NCBI GenBank assembly: GCA_946887025.1
Contig: CAMPJY010000058.1
Span: forward strand, 1 to 14,428
Direction of reading: 5' to 3'
Origin: an uncultured Salinimicrobium sp.
Lineage (GTDB): Bacteria; Bacteroidota; Bacteroidia; Flavobacteriales; Flavobacteriaceae
DNA: 14,428 bases
The first letter of the stretch is position 1; the number at the start of each line of letters is the position of its first letter. Positions 5,928 to 14,315 of the stretch are shown piece by piece. A program made the position numbers and the translations under genes. The notes under the pieces are model-generated. The model saw only the letters and a program-made list of their open reading frames with translations. It had not been told where the DNA came from and ran no database searches.

Positions 5928-8348
5928 ATGAAAAAGAAAAATATATGTATACATGGGCATTTTTACCAGCCTCCCCGGGAGAACCCCTGGCTTAACAAAG
6001 TGGAGCTCCAGGAATCTGCACATCCTTACCACGACTGGAACCACAGGATCAATGCGGAATGTTATATCCGTAACACGGCTTCAAGAATCCTTGATTCAGA
6101 AGGCAGGATCAGCGAAATCATTAATAACTATTCCTGGATGAGTTTCAATATTGGACCGACCCTCTTGGCATGGATGGAGAATGAGGCCCCTGAAGCCTAT
6201 AAGGGAATACTTCAGGCAGATCAGGAAAGCCAGGAGCATTTTGCAGGCCATGGGTCTGCCATGGCGCAGGCATACAATCATCTGATCATGCCCCTGGCAA
6301 ATGAAAGGGATCAGGAAACCCAGATCATCTGGGGAATAGAGGATTTTAAATCCCGGTTCAATCGTATGCCCGAAGGCATGTGGCTTGGGGAAACGGCTGT
6401 GAATACTTCCAACCTGGAATTGCTCGCCAAACATGGGATTAAATTCACAGTCCTTTCGCCTTACCAGGCCAAGAATACCCGAAAAATAGGAGAAGCTAAT
6501 TGGAAGGACGCATCGGGAGCCAAGGTCGATCCAAAAAGGGCTTATCAATGCAACCTGCCTTCCGGAAACAAGATAGCACTTTTCTTCTACGACGGGCCCG
6601 CTTCGCAGGGGGTCGCCTTTGAAGGCTTGCTGAACAATGGAGACAAATTCGCAAACCGCCTGCTGGGTCAGTTCAGGGATGATCCCAATCCTCAACTGGT
6701 CCACATCGCCACAGATGGGGAAAGCTATGGGCATCATCATAGATTTGGAGAGATGGCCCTTTCGGCCTGTCTCGATAAGATTGCCCAGGACCAGGAGGTA
6801 GATCTTACGGTATATGGGGAATACCTGGAGAAATATCCGCCGGAATATGAGGCTGAGATCATCGAAGACACCTCCTGGAGCTGTTACCACGGAGTTGAAC
6901 GCTGGAGGAGTGACTGCGGGTGTAATACCGGAGGAAATGAGAACTGGAATCAGGAATGGCGGGCCCCATTAAGGGAAACCTTTGACTGGCTGCGTGAGGA
7001 GTTGATCTCCCTCTATGAATCCGAAATACAGCCTTATACTTCTTCTCCCTGGGATGTTCGTAATGCCTTCATCAGGGTGGTGCTGAACAGGGAAAGGGAG
7101 AATGTGGAATCTTTTCTGCAGGAGAATTTCGGAGAAAATCTTTCTGAAGAGGATAAAACAAAACTCCTAAAGCTGCTGGAGATGCAGTATCACTGTATGC
7201 TGATGTACACCAGCTGTGGCTGGTTCTTTGATGAGGTCACAGGCCTGGAATCCATGCAGGATATCTTCTATGCCACCCGGGCCATTCAACTGGCTGAAGA
7301 AATAAGCGATAAGAAGTTTGAGGAGGAATTCACCCGCCGCCTGGATACCATCCCCAGCAACATTCCTGAATACGGAACTGCCCTAAGCGCTTACGAGAAG
7401 TTTGTAAAGCCAATGGTAGTGGACATGACCAGGATTGGGGCGCACTACGCGGTATCTTCTATTTTCGAGGAATTCCCCGAGGAGGTGAGCCTTTACAATT
7501 TCAGCGCTGCAGTCAAATTCAGGAAATTCTACGAAAGCGGGAAACAGAAACTGGTAATCGGGCGCACCGAATTCCGCTCTGACATCACCTGGGAGAAGGT
7601 GGATATTTCCTTTGCGGTCCTGCACCTGGGGGACCAGCACCTCTTCAGCGGCGTCAAAAAGGATTTTAAGGAGGAAGAACTACAGGAGCTTCATGATAAG
7701 GCAGTTGGGTTTTTCAGAAAAGGCAATATCTATGAAGTCTTTAACCTGATTGACAGTTACTTTGGAAGCCATAATTACTCCTTCTGGCACCTGTTCAGGG
7801 ACGAGCAGCGAAGGATCATGGAGCTGGTGATGGAGAATACCCTCCGAAGTGCGGAAGGGGCCCTGCAGCTGCTTTATGAGAACACTTTCCCCTTGCTGAT
7901 GACCTTCAATGAAATCAACATGAAAGTGCCCGACAGACTGAGACTCCCGGTGGAGACCGCTGTCAACACCAAGCTGGTGAATCACCTGAAGCGGGAAAAA
8001 TTCAAGCTGAACGAGTTCCTGAGACTGCTCGATTCGACTGAAATCATTCAGGCAAATCTGGATATTACCACCCTGAAATTTCTGGTCGATGAACGCCTGA
8101 CCCTGATGTTCAGAAGACTTCAGGAGAACCCCGAGGATATAAAACTGATGGAAAACATCTATAAGTTCATGGAAAGGCTTGAAAGCAGTTCCATTTCTCC
8201 CGAAAAATGGGCGGCACAGAATATTGCCTTTGACCTGAAGGAGGCGCATTTTGAACAATTCGCCGATAAATCCGAAACCGATGATATTGCAAGGCAATGG
8301 ACCGAACTTTTCATAAAAATCAGTGAGAAACTGAATCTGGCTCCCTGA
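5928..8348 (+). CDS. Glycoside hydrolase family 57 protein with C-terminal DUF3536, function untested
   Basis: The N-terminal half (about 1-310) resembles a GH57 catalytic barrel, a retaining alpha-glucan-active family that includes amylopullulanases, 4-alpha-glucanotransferases and branching enzymes. Visible elements are the opening HGHFYQPPRENPW (9-21), GMWLGETAVN (150-159) with candidate nucleophile E155, and HIATDGESYGHHH (259-271) with candidate acid/base D263. A conserved-looking segment with W317, C319, C330 and C332 follows (about 315-345). Residues about 480-800 are charged and largely helical and match my memory of DUF3536, which accompanies GH57 in bacteria. The 806-residue length fits this architecture. 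There is no signal peptide, so it acts on internal glucan. It sits between treZ and treY and its stop overlaps the treY start (TGATG). Since no treX is present, a debranching or chain-releasing role on glycogen is my inference. Transferase or branching activity is the main alternative. Confidence 0.85.
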   Translation: MKKKNICIHGHFYQPPRENPWLNKVELQESAHPYHDWNHRINAECYIRNTASRILDSEGRISEIINNYSWMSFNIGPTLLAWMENEAPEAYKGILQADQESQEHFAGHGSAMAQAYNHLIMPLANERDQETQIIWGIEDFKSRFNRMPEGMWLGETAVNTSNLELLAKHGIKFTVLSPYQAKNTRKIGEANWKDASGAKVDPKRAYQCNLPSGNKIALFFYDGPASQGVAFEGLLNNGDKFANRLLGQFRDDPNPQLVHIATDGESYGHHHRFGEMALSACLDKIAQDQEVDLTVYGEYLEKYPPEYEAEIIEDTSWSCYHGVERWRSDCGCNTGGNENWNQEWRAPLRETFDWLREELISLYESEIQPYTSSPWDVRNAFIRVVLNRERENVESFLQENFGENLSEEDKTKLLKLLEMQYHCMLMYTSCGWFFDEVTGLESMQDIFYATRAIQLAEEISDKKFEEEFTRRLDTIPSNIPEYGTALSAYEKFVKPMVVDMTRIGAHYAVSSIFEEFPEEVSLYNFSAAVKFRKFYESGKQKLVIGRTEFRSDITWEKVDISFAVLHLGDQHLFSGVKKDFKEEELQELHDKAVGFFRKGNIYEVFNLIDSYFGSHNYSFWHLFRDEQRRIMELVMENTLRSAEGALQLLYENTFPLLMTFNEINMKVPDRLRLPVETAVNTKLVNHLKREKFKLNEFLRLLDSTEIIQANLDITTLKFLVDERLTLMFRRLQENPEDIKLMENIYKFMERLESSSISPEKWAAQNIAFDLKEAHFEQFADKSETDDIARQWTELFIKISEKLNLAP

Positions 8349-11011
8349 TGAAAGTTCCTGTCTCTACATATCGAATCCAGCTTCATTCAGATTTTACCCT
8401 GGAAGACCTGGGGGAAATCCTGGAATACCTGCATGAGCTGGAAATTTCCACGATCTATGCTTCGCCTGTTTTTAAGGCAAGGCAGGGGAGTACCCACGGC
8501 TATGACGTGCTGGATCCATATACCATAAATCCTGAAATCGGGAATCTGGAGCAATTCAGGAAAATTATCGAAATCCTGAAGCAAAAGCATATGAACTGGT
8601 TACAGGACATTGTCCCCAATCATATGGCTTTCGACGGGGGGAATCCCTGGCTCCGGGATATTTTTGAACTGGGGCCGGAATCGGAACACTATAGATATTT
8701 CGATATCAATTGGAAGGAATCAGGAAAACTGATGGCACCATTTTTAGGTGCAAGTCTGGAGGAAGTCCTTGAAAATAAAGAACTTCAGATAAAGTTTCAC
8801 GAAGATGGTTTCAGCTGGAATTATTACAGCCACAATTATCCACTTAGTGCTCAATCCTATCCCAGCATCCTGGAGAGTGCAGGCGAAAGAAACTGGCTGG
8901 GGAAATTCGGGAATTTCTCAGGAAACGATATACAATGGGAGGACCTGAAGACGGGTTTTTTTAGGGAGGTTAGGGGAAATATGGGCCTGAGGGACCAGAT
9001 AAAATCAGCCCTGGAAGAAATAAATTCTTCTTCTGACAGGATAAAAGCCATTCTGGACCTGCAGTTTTTCCGTCCTGTGCACTGGAAGAAAACCGAGGAG
9101 GAGATCAATTATCGGCGTTTTTTCACGATCAACGATCTCATCTGCCTGAGGGCCGAGGACCAAAAGGTACTGGAGAGCTACCATTACTACGTTAAGGAGT
9201 TATGTGAACAGGGCCTAATTTCAGGACTTCGGATAGATCATATTGACGGCCTTTTTAATCCGGCAGGCTACCTTCGGGAGCTTAGGAAATTTATTGATCC
9301 CGAACTTTATATAGTAGTGGAGAAGATCCAGGAAGCTGAGGAAGAAGTACCCGCTGACTGGCCCACCCAGGGAAGTACAGGATACGATTTTCTGGCCCAG
9401 GTGAATCAGTTGTTTACCATGAAGGCTTCTGATGCTGAATTCTCACGGGCCTATGGCGAGATTGCCCCAGAATTCTCAGACTATAGTGCCTTGGTCTTTA
9501 AGAAAAAACTCTTTGTCCTTAAGGAGAAGATGGGCGGAGAACTGGATAATCTAGTTAACCAACTTCAGACGAACGATCTGCTTCCGGAGGAGGGAAAGGA
9601 TACCGGAGCTGATTATAAAGAAGCGCTGGCGGTTTTTCTGGCTTCTTTTCCGGTTTATCGGATTTATCCTGAGGCCTTTCCTTTAAGTTCAGCTGAAAAG
9701 GGGATCCTCCAAACAACCTATGACACGGCTGTTAAAAATTCTGGGGATAGAGAAAAGGAACTCGAATATCTGAGATCCCTATTCCTGGGAGAGGCAGAAA
9801 AAGACAGGGAAAAGATGCTGGAATTTCTGCGCCGATCCCAGCAGTTTACCGGACCTCTCGCCGCAAAGGGGGTGGAGGATACGGCTTTCTATATCTACAA
9901 TCGACTTATTTCACATAATGAAGTGGGGGATTCACCAGGTATATTTGGAATAAACGCGGAAAGCTTTCACGGGAAAATGCAACAAAGACAGTCCGGATTT
10001 CCACTTTCCCTGAATGCCACCGCCACCCATGATACCAAGCGAGGCGAGGATGCCCGGATGCGAATTAATGTGCTTAGCGAACTGCCGGGGGAATGGTTCG
10101 AAAAGGTAAAGGAATGGCAACAGCTCAATGCGTCGCTGAAAAAAAAACCAGGGGTTCCGGATGCGAATGAAGAGTATTTCATCTACCAAAGCATTCTCGG
10201 GAGTTTCCCATTTGAAAAAGAAGAGGTCCGGGAATTTATTCCCCGGTTAAAGGAATATCTTCAGAAAGCCCTCAGGGAAGCGAAACTGCATACAAGCTGG
10301 GCGGAGCCGGATGAGTATTATGAAACCGCGGTCCTGGATTTTGCGCAGGCTATTCCGGAGCAGAAGGAATTTTTGAACTCCTTTAAAGCCTTCAGGGAAA
10401 AGGTGGCTTATTACGGGGCGATAAAATCCCTGGGACAGACGCTTATTAAAGTCACCGCTCCCGGCATCCCTGATGTTTATCAGGGAACGGAATTCTGGGA
10501 CCTGAGTTTTGTGGATCCTGACAACAGGAGGCCTGTTGATTATAACTCAAGAAAAACCATATTGACTGAATTTAAACATTTTGAAGTCTACAACCTAAAG
10601 AATAACTTGAAAGAATTAAAGGCCAACTATCAGGATGGAAAGATCAAAATGTACCTCCTGTACAAGGCGCTGGAATTAAGAAAGGCTTATCAGGACCTGT
10701 TCATTAAGGGCGAATACATACCCTTGAAAATAACAGGTGAAAATGCTGAAAAGATGATCGCCTTTGCCCGAAATCTCAATAATAAATGGGCGGTTGTAAT
10801 AGTTCCAATTTTCGTCACTACTATCTTCGAACCTGAGGATTTCAAACCAATAGAGGGCGCCTTTTCATCTATTAGGATCAGCCTCCCCGATAACGCTCCC
10901 GAAAAGTGGAAAAGCTGTATTAGCAATAGTGAGCATAGCCGCAGTCCTTTCCTCAATCTTCAGGGGCTGCTGGAGGAATTTCCTGTAGTTTTACTTTCAA
11001 ATCTGGAATGA
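8348..11011 (+). CDS. treY: Malto-oligosyltrehalose synthase TreY (GH13)
   Basis: TreY (EC 5.4.99.15) rearranges the reducing-end alpha-1,4 bond of maltooligosaccharides to alpha,alpha-1,1, giving the maltooligosyl trehalose that TreZ cleaves. The protein starts with VSTYRIQLHSDFTLED, typical of the family. It carries STHGYDVLDPYTINPEIG (48-65), DIVPNHMA (87-94), nucleophile D297 in GLRIDHIDGL, acid/base E325 in VVEKI, TGPLAAKGVEDTAFY (501-515), ATHDTKRGEDAR with D562, and PGIPDVYQGTEFWDLSFVDP (705-724). The large insertion in the barrel (about 330-500) is normal for TreY. The length of 887 is at the upper end of the range I would expect. The ATG overlaps the GH57 stop by one base, indicating translational coupling, and a single base separates its stop from malQ. 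There is no signal peptide, so it is cytosolic. The cluster order treZ-GH57-treY supports one metabolic unit. Confidence 0.96.
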   Translation: MKVPVSTYRIQLHSDFTLEDLGEILEYLHELEISTIYASPVFKARQGSTHGYDVLDPYTINPEIGNLEQFRKIIEILKQKHMNWLQDIVPNHMAFDGGNPWLRDIFELGPESEHYRYFDINWKESGKLMAPFLGASLEEVLENKELQIKFHEDGFSWNYYSHNYPLSAQSYPSILESAGERNWLGKFGNFSGNDIQWEDLKTGFFREVRGNMGLRDQIKSALEEINSSSDRIKAILDLQFFRPVHWKKTEEEINYRRFFTINDLICLRAEDQKVLESYHYYVKELCEQGLISGLRIDHIDGLFNPAGYLRELRKFIDPELYIVVEKIQEAEEEVPADWPTQGSTGYDFLAQVNQLFTMKASDAEFSRAYGEIAPEFSDYSALVFKKKLFVLKEKMGGELDNLVNQLQTNDLLPEEGKDTGADYKEALAVFLASFPVYRIYPEAFPLSSAEKGILQTTYDTAVKNSGDREKELEYLRSLFLGEAEKDREKMLEFLRRSQQFTGPLAAKGVEDTAFYIYNRLISHNEVGDSPGIFGINAESFHGKMQQRQSGFPLSLNATATHDTKRGEDARMRINVLSELPGEWFEKVKEWQQLNASLKKKPGVPDANEEYFIYQSILGSFPFEKEEVREFIPRLKEYLQKALREAKLHTSWAEPDEYYETAVLDFAQAIPEQKEFLNSFKAFREKVAYYGAIKSLGQTLIKVTAPGIPDVYQGTEFWDLSFVDPDNRRPVDYNSRKTILTEFKHFEVYNLKNNLKELKANYQDGKIKMYLLYKALELRKAYQDLFIKGEYIPLKITGENAEKMIAFARNLNNKWAVVIVPIFVTTIFEPEDFKPIEGAFSSIRISLPDNAPEKWKSCISNSEHSRSPFLNLQGLLEEFPVVLLSNLE

Positions 11012-11012
11012 T

Positions 11013-12512
11013 ATGGAACTGAAGCGAAGCAGCGGGATCCTGATGCATATAACCTCCCTGCCTTCTCCCTTCGGGATTGGGGACCTGGGTCCCTCTGCCT
11101 ATGATTTTATAGATTTCCTGAAGGCTTCCGGGCATAGCTATTGGCAATTACTGCCGCTAAATCCAACTGATGAAGCCTATGGGCATTCCCCATACAGCAC
11201 GTTCTCTGCTTTTGCAGGGAATCCGCTGCTCATCAGCCCGGAACTGCTCGAAAGCGAAGGGCTTTTGAAACCGGGGCAGCTGCGAAAACCTCGTGGAATT
11301 TCTCAAAAGAAGGTGAATTTTAAAACCGTACAGGATCATAAACTGCAACTGTTGAAAACAGCTTATCTGAATTTTCAGAAAATACCCGCAACAAAGAAAT
11401 ACGAGCAGTTCTGTAAAACCCATTTCTATTGGCTTGAAGACTTCAGTCTTTACAGGGCACTTTACCATAAATACGAAAAAGGCTGGTACTCCTGGCCTCG
11501 CGAAGTAAGAGATCGTGATCCCGAAGCCTTGAAAAAGGAAGCCGCAGAATTAGAGGAAGCCATAGCCTTTGAGAAATTCCAGCAGTTTGTCTTCTTTACT
11601 CAATGGGAGCAGCTGCTAAGGTATGCTCACCGTAAAAAAGTTCAGCTGATAGGAGATATTCCTTTCTATATCAATCACGAGAGTGCCGACTGCTGGGCAC
11701 ATCCGGAATGTTTTAAACTGAATTCCAAGAAACTTCCCACAAGGGTTTCCGGAGTCCCTCCCGATCTGTTTAGCGAGGATGGACAGTTATGGGGTACTCC
11801 GGTGTACGACTGGAATTATCTGAAAACCCAGGATTTCAGCTGGTGGATTTCGCGGCTTCGACAGAATCTGTTGTTGTTCGATGTCGTAAGACTGGATCAT
11901 TTCAGGGGTTTTTCTGCCTATTGGGAAGTCCCGTCAAAAGAAAAAACCGCAAAGAAAGGAAAATGGGTAAAGACTCCCGGAGTTGCTTTTTTCGAAAAGG
12001 TGAAGGAGGTATTTCCTGAGATGCCTTACATTGCAGAAGACCTGGGCTCCCTTGATCAGGATGTATACGATCTGGTGGAAAAATTCGATTTCCCTGGAAT
12101 GAAGGTGCTGCAGTTTGCTTTCGGAAAAGGAATGGCCGAAAATCCGTACATCCCTTTCAACCATGTCCCCCACAGTATTGTCTACACCGGAACCCATGAC
12201 AACAACACTACCAGGGGCTGGTATCAAAAGCTTAGTAAACTCGAAAAGAGGAATCTGGAAAATTATTGGCCGGGAGTAATAATTCCCGAAACCATTCATG
12301 AGGAATTGCACAGGATGGCGCTGAATTCGGTCAGTAAAATTTCTATAGTTCCCCTGCAGGATATTCTGGGTCTGGGATCCAATGCCAAGATGAATATCCC
12401 GGGAACCACCGGGGAAAACTGGAGCTGGAGAGCCAAGCCTGAAGAAATTCCCTGGGATATGGCCGATGAGCTAAAAAAGCTGAACTCCTTTTACGGCAGG
12501 ATTCCCAAATAA
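11013..12512 (+). CDS. malQ: 4-alpha-glucanotransferase MalQ (amylomaltase, GH77)
   Basis: MalQ (EC 2.4.1.25) transfers glucan segments between maltooligosaccharides, releasing glucose and longer chains. Its 499 residues match bacterial amylomaltases of the Thermus type. Motifs in order are SLPSPFGIGDLGP (15-27), YGHSPYSTFSAFAGNPLLIS (56-75), SGVPPDLFSEDGQLWGTPVY (246-265), nucleophile D295 in VRLDHFRGF, acid/base E342 in IAEDLG, D396 in GTHDNNT, and NIPGTTGENWSWR (461-473). The start MELKRSSGIL is at the expected N-terminus and lies one base after the treY stop, so translation is probably coupled. In this context MalQ would disproportionate the short maltodextrins left by TreY/TreZ into chains long enough to re-enter the pathway. 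That role is inferred. There is no clear intrinsic terminator on the plus strand: the hairpin just downstream has its T-run on the other strand. Confidence 0.96.
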   Translation: MELKRSSGILMHITSLPSPFGIGDLGPSAYDFIDFLKASGHSYWQLLPLNPTDEAYGHSPYSTFSAFAGNPLLISPELLESEGLLKPGQLRKPRGISQKKVNFKTVQDHKLQLLKTAYLNFQKIPATKKYEQFCKTHFYWLEDFSLYRALYHKYEKGWYSWPREVRDRDPEALKKEAAELEEAIAFEKFQQFVFFTQWEQLLRYAHRKKVQLIGDIPFYINHESADCWAHPECFKLNSKKLPTRVSGVPPDLFSEDGQLWGTPVYDWNYLKTQDFSWWISRLRQNLLLFDVVRLDHFRGFSAYWEVPSKEKTAKKGKWVKTPGVAFFEKVKEVFPEMPYIAEDLGSLDQDVYDLVEKFDFPGMKVLQFAFGKGMAENPYIPFNHVPHSIVYTGTHDNNTTRGWYQKLSKLEKRNLENYWPGVIIPETIHEELHRMALNSVSKISIVPLQDILGLGSNAKMNIPGTTGENWSWRAKPEEIPWDMADELKKLNSFYGRIPK

Positions 12513-12523
12513 AAATCAGAGCC

Positions 12524-12554
12524 AAAAAAAAGCGCTTTCATTTCTGAAAACGCT
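12524..12554 (-). terminator. Rho-independent terminator of the small secreted-protein gene
   Basis: A 10-bp stem with one mismatch (12531-12540 pairing 12545-12554, loop of 4) is followed on the minus strand by eight T residues (complement of the A-run 12524-12531). It begins about 40 bp after the stop codon of the gene at 12596-12994. On the plus strand the hairpin lies 18 bp after malQ but has no T-tail, so termination of the malQ transcript here would be weak. Confidence 0.75.
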
Positions 12555-12595
12555 CATAGCGTAGGGCAGGTAAAATGGTTGGTTATTTGGTTCCT

Positions 12596-12994
12596 TTAAT
12601 CAGTATAGGCAATAACGAAATGTTCCTCTACTACCTTATCTGATTCCTCGTCGTACCTCATGGCATTAAAATTTCCGGCTTCATCAAATCTTCCATATGA
12701 AACATGGTCATTTATCATAGAAGTCATCACGTAATATCCATCGTCGGTAGTAAGTCGAAGGTGTCCATAATCGATCTCCTCCCCGTTCTCGATCTTGGCG
12801 ATTCTGAAACCAAGAGCATCAGGGATAAATCGATATTCCTCACTGCCCAGGGTATAGCTTGCGGCATCTCCCTGAGAGTCGGATGTCAGTTGGGCTGATT
12901 GCTGAGCCTGCTCATTCGTTGTACTGGGAATGCTGTCCTGGGCAAGTCCAGTGGCAAAAAACATCAGGAAAAGCAATGAAAATAAACCTCTCAT
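12596..12994 (-). CDS. Small secreted protein of unknown function
   Basis: I do not recognise this 132-residue protein. Residues 1-18 form a clear signal peptide: a single arginine, a hydrophobic core (LFSLLFLMFF) and a likely signal peptidase I site after GLA, before QDS. There is no lipobox cysteine and no cysteine at all. Residues 20-47 are a Q/S/T/D-rich linker. Residues 48-132 have alternating hydrophobic and polar residues with many Y, G and D (YTLGSEEYRFIP, LTTDDGYYVM, SYGRFDEAGNFNAMRY), suggesting a small beta domain, perhaps a repeated strand-turn unit. Export to the periplasm is likely. It is convergent with malQ and divergent from ychF, and has its own terminator, so it is probably an independent single-gene unit. 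The Bacteroidota-like N-terminus and the terminator support it being real. Confidence 0.75.
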   Translation of the reverse strand: MRGLFSLLFLMFFATGLAQDSIPSTTNEQAQQSAQLTSDSQGDAASYTLGSEEYRFIPDALGFRIAKIENGEEIDYGHLRLTTDDGYYVMTSMINDHVSYGRFDEAGNFNAMRYDEESDKVVEEHFVIAYTD

Positions 12995-13019
12995 AATAGT
13001 GTTGTTTTAAGATCAATTA

Positions 13020-13027
13020 TAAAAATA
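13020..13027 (-). promoter_or_regulatory. Possible -7 box for the small secreted-protein gene
   Basis: Read on the minus strand, TATTTTTA matches the Bacteroidota box TAnnTTTG in all but the last base. It lies 26 bp upstream of the ATG at 12994. No TTG is seen at the usual upstream distance, so this is weak. Confidence 0.25.
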
Positions 13028-13143
13028 GGGGGTTTGCGTGTTAAGAGCTTATAATACTTCGTTATGGTTTTACTAAAAGGTTGAAACTGTCTTTTCTTTT
13101 CCCAACCTCTTTTCTTTGAACATATTCAATAGGTTTTAATTCC

Positions 13144-13151
13144 TATCTTTG
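13144..13151 (+). promoter_or_regulatory. Bacteroidota-type promoter of ychF (TAnnTTTG)
   Basis: TATCTTTG is a perfect match to the -7 consensus TAnnTTTG. A TTG at 13116-13118 is a possible -33 element, but the 25-bp spacing is longer than the usual 19-21. Transcription would start near 13158, giving a leader of about 27 nt before the ATG at 13185. Confidence 0.7.
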
Positions 13152-13184
13152 CACCCGCAAAAAGCACAGCCTTAAATAATTTAT

Positions 13185-14279
13185 ATGAAAGCCGGAATTG
13201 TAGGATTACCAAACGTAGGAAAATCGACCCTGTTCAACTGTTTATCCAATGCCAAGGCACAGAGTGCCAATTTTCCCTTCTGTACCATCGAGCCAAACCT
13301 GGGAGTAGTGAATGTTCCCGATCCGAGACTCGAGAAGCTGGAAAGCCTTGTGAATCCGGAGCGTGTTCAGCCTGCGGTTGTGGAAATTGTAGATATCGCC
13401 GGACTCGTAAAAGGCGCCAGCAAGGGCGAGGGTCTGGGAAACCAGTTCCTGGGGAACATCAGGGAAACCGATGCCATCCTGCACGTGCTCCGTTGCTTTG
13501 AGAACGAAAACATCGTGCACGTGGACGGTTCCATAAATCCCATTCGAGACAAGGAAACCATTGATATGGAGCTGCAGCTGAAAGATCTGGAAACCACCGA
13601 CAAAAAGCTCGAAAAAGTAAAACGTGCCGCCAAAACGGGGAACAAAGATGCCCAGAAAGAGGAAACGGCCCTGCTTAAAGTGAAGGCAGGCCTGGAAGCA
13701 GGAGTTTCCATCCGCGCCATCGATCTTACCGAGGAAGAGCGAGAGGAATTTATTCGTCCGCTTCAGTTTATCACTGACAAACCCGTAATGTATGTGTGTA
13801 ACGTGGACGAAGGTTCCGCGGTTTCGGGAAACAAATTTGTAGATCAGGTTAAGGAAGCTGTAAAGAACGAAGGCGCTGAGGTTATAGTCCTGGCTGTGGG
13901 CACCGAAGCCGATATCACCGAGCTAGAAGACTATGAAGAGCGGCAGATGTTCCTTCAGGATATCGGACTCGACGAACCAGGTTCCGCAAAACTTATCCGC
14001 GGGGCTTATAAATTACTGAACCTGCAGACCTATTTTACCGCAGGGGTAAAGGAGGTAAGGGCCTGGACCATCCCAATTGGATCCACCGCCCCACAGGCCG
14101 CGGGAGTCATTCACACAGACTTTGAGAAAGGCTTTATCCGAGCCGAAGTAATTGCTTACGAGGATTTCGTTAGCTATGGCAGTGAAGCCAAGGTGAAGGA
14201 AGCCGGGAAAATGAAGGTGGAAGGAAAAGAATACGTTGTGAAGGACGGAGATGTAATGCACTTCAGGTTCAACGTCTAA
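13185..14279 (+). CDS. ychF: Obg-like ATPase YchF (OLA1 family)
   Basis: YchF is a conserved P-loop ATPase of the Obg group that associates with ribosomes and is linked to redox and translational stress control. Its 364 residues match the usual length. The P-loop is GLPNVGKST (7-15). The switch region includes [20 protein letters not shown] (29-48), followed by [20 protein letters not shown] (70-89). The fourth nucleotide-binding motif is NVDE (206-209) in place of NKxD, the substitution that gives the family its preference for ATP over GTP. A charged helical segment (about 125-185) is the usual coiled-coil insertion. The C-terminal TGS domain spans about 278-362 ([20 protein letters not shown]). 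The ATG at 13185 starts [10 protein letters not shown], the standard N-terminus, with an A/T-rich leader and no Shine-Dalgarno. It has its own promoter and terminator, so it is probably monocistronic and unrelated to the glucan genes. Confidence 0.97.
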   Translation: MKAGIVGLPNVGKSTLFNCLSNAKAQSANFPFCTIEPNLGVVNVPDPRLEKLESLVNPERVQPAVVEIVDIAGLVKGASKGEGLGNQFLGNIRETDAILHVLRCFENENIVHVDGSINPIRDKETIDMELQLKDLETTDKKLEKVKRAAKTGNKDAQKEETALLKVKAGLEAGVSIRAIDLTEEEREEFIRPLQFITDKPVMYVCNVDEGSAVSGNKFVDQVKEAVKNEGAEVIVLAVGTEADITELEDYEERQMFLQDIGLDEPGSAKLIRGAYKLLNLQTYFTAGVKEVRAWTIPIGSTAPQAAGVIHTDFEKGFIRAEVIAYEDFVSYGSEAKVKEAGKMKVEGKEYVVKDGDVMHFRFNV

Positions 14280-14283
14280 AAAC

Positions 14284-14302
14284 TCTGGTTCCAGATTTTT
14301 TT
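14284..14302 (+). terminator. Short hairpin plus T-run just after ychF
   Basis: TCTGG and CCAGA form a 5-bp stem around only two bases, followed directly by seven T residues, starting 4 nt after the ychF stop. The tight loop would have to open, so this is weaker than the larger hairpin 14 nt further on. Confidence 0.3.
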
Positions 14303-14315
14303 ACTGGAATTAACT

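Noticed and set aside
6096..6890. 264-codon minus-strand frame inside the GH57 gene
   Set aside because: It is a shadow of the well-supported GH57 catalytic domain. Length alone is not evidence.
7680..8297. 205-codon minus-strand frame inside the DUF3536 part
   Set aside because: It is antisense to a charged helical coding region and has no start signal or motif.
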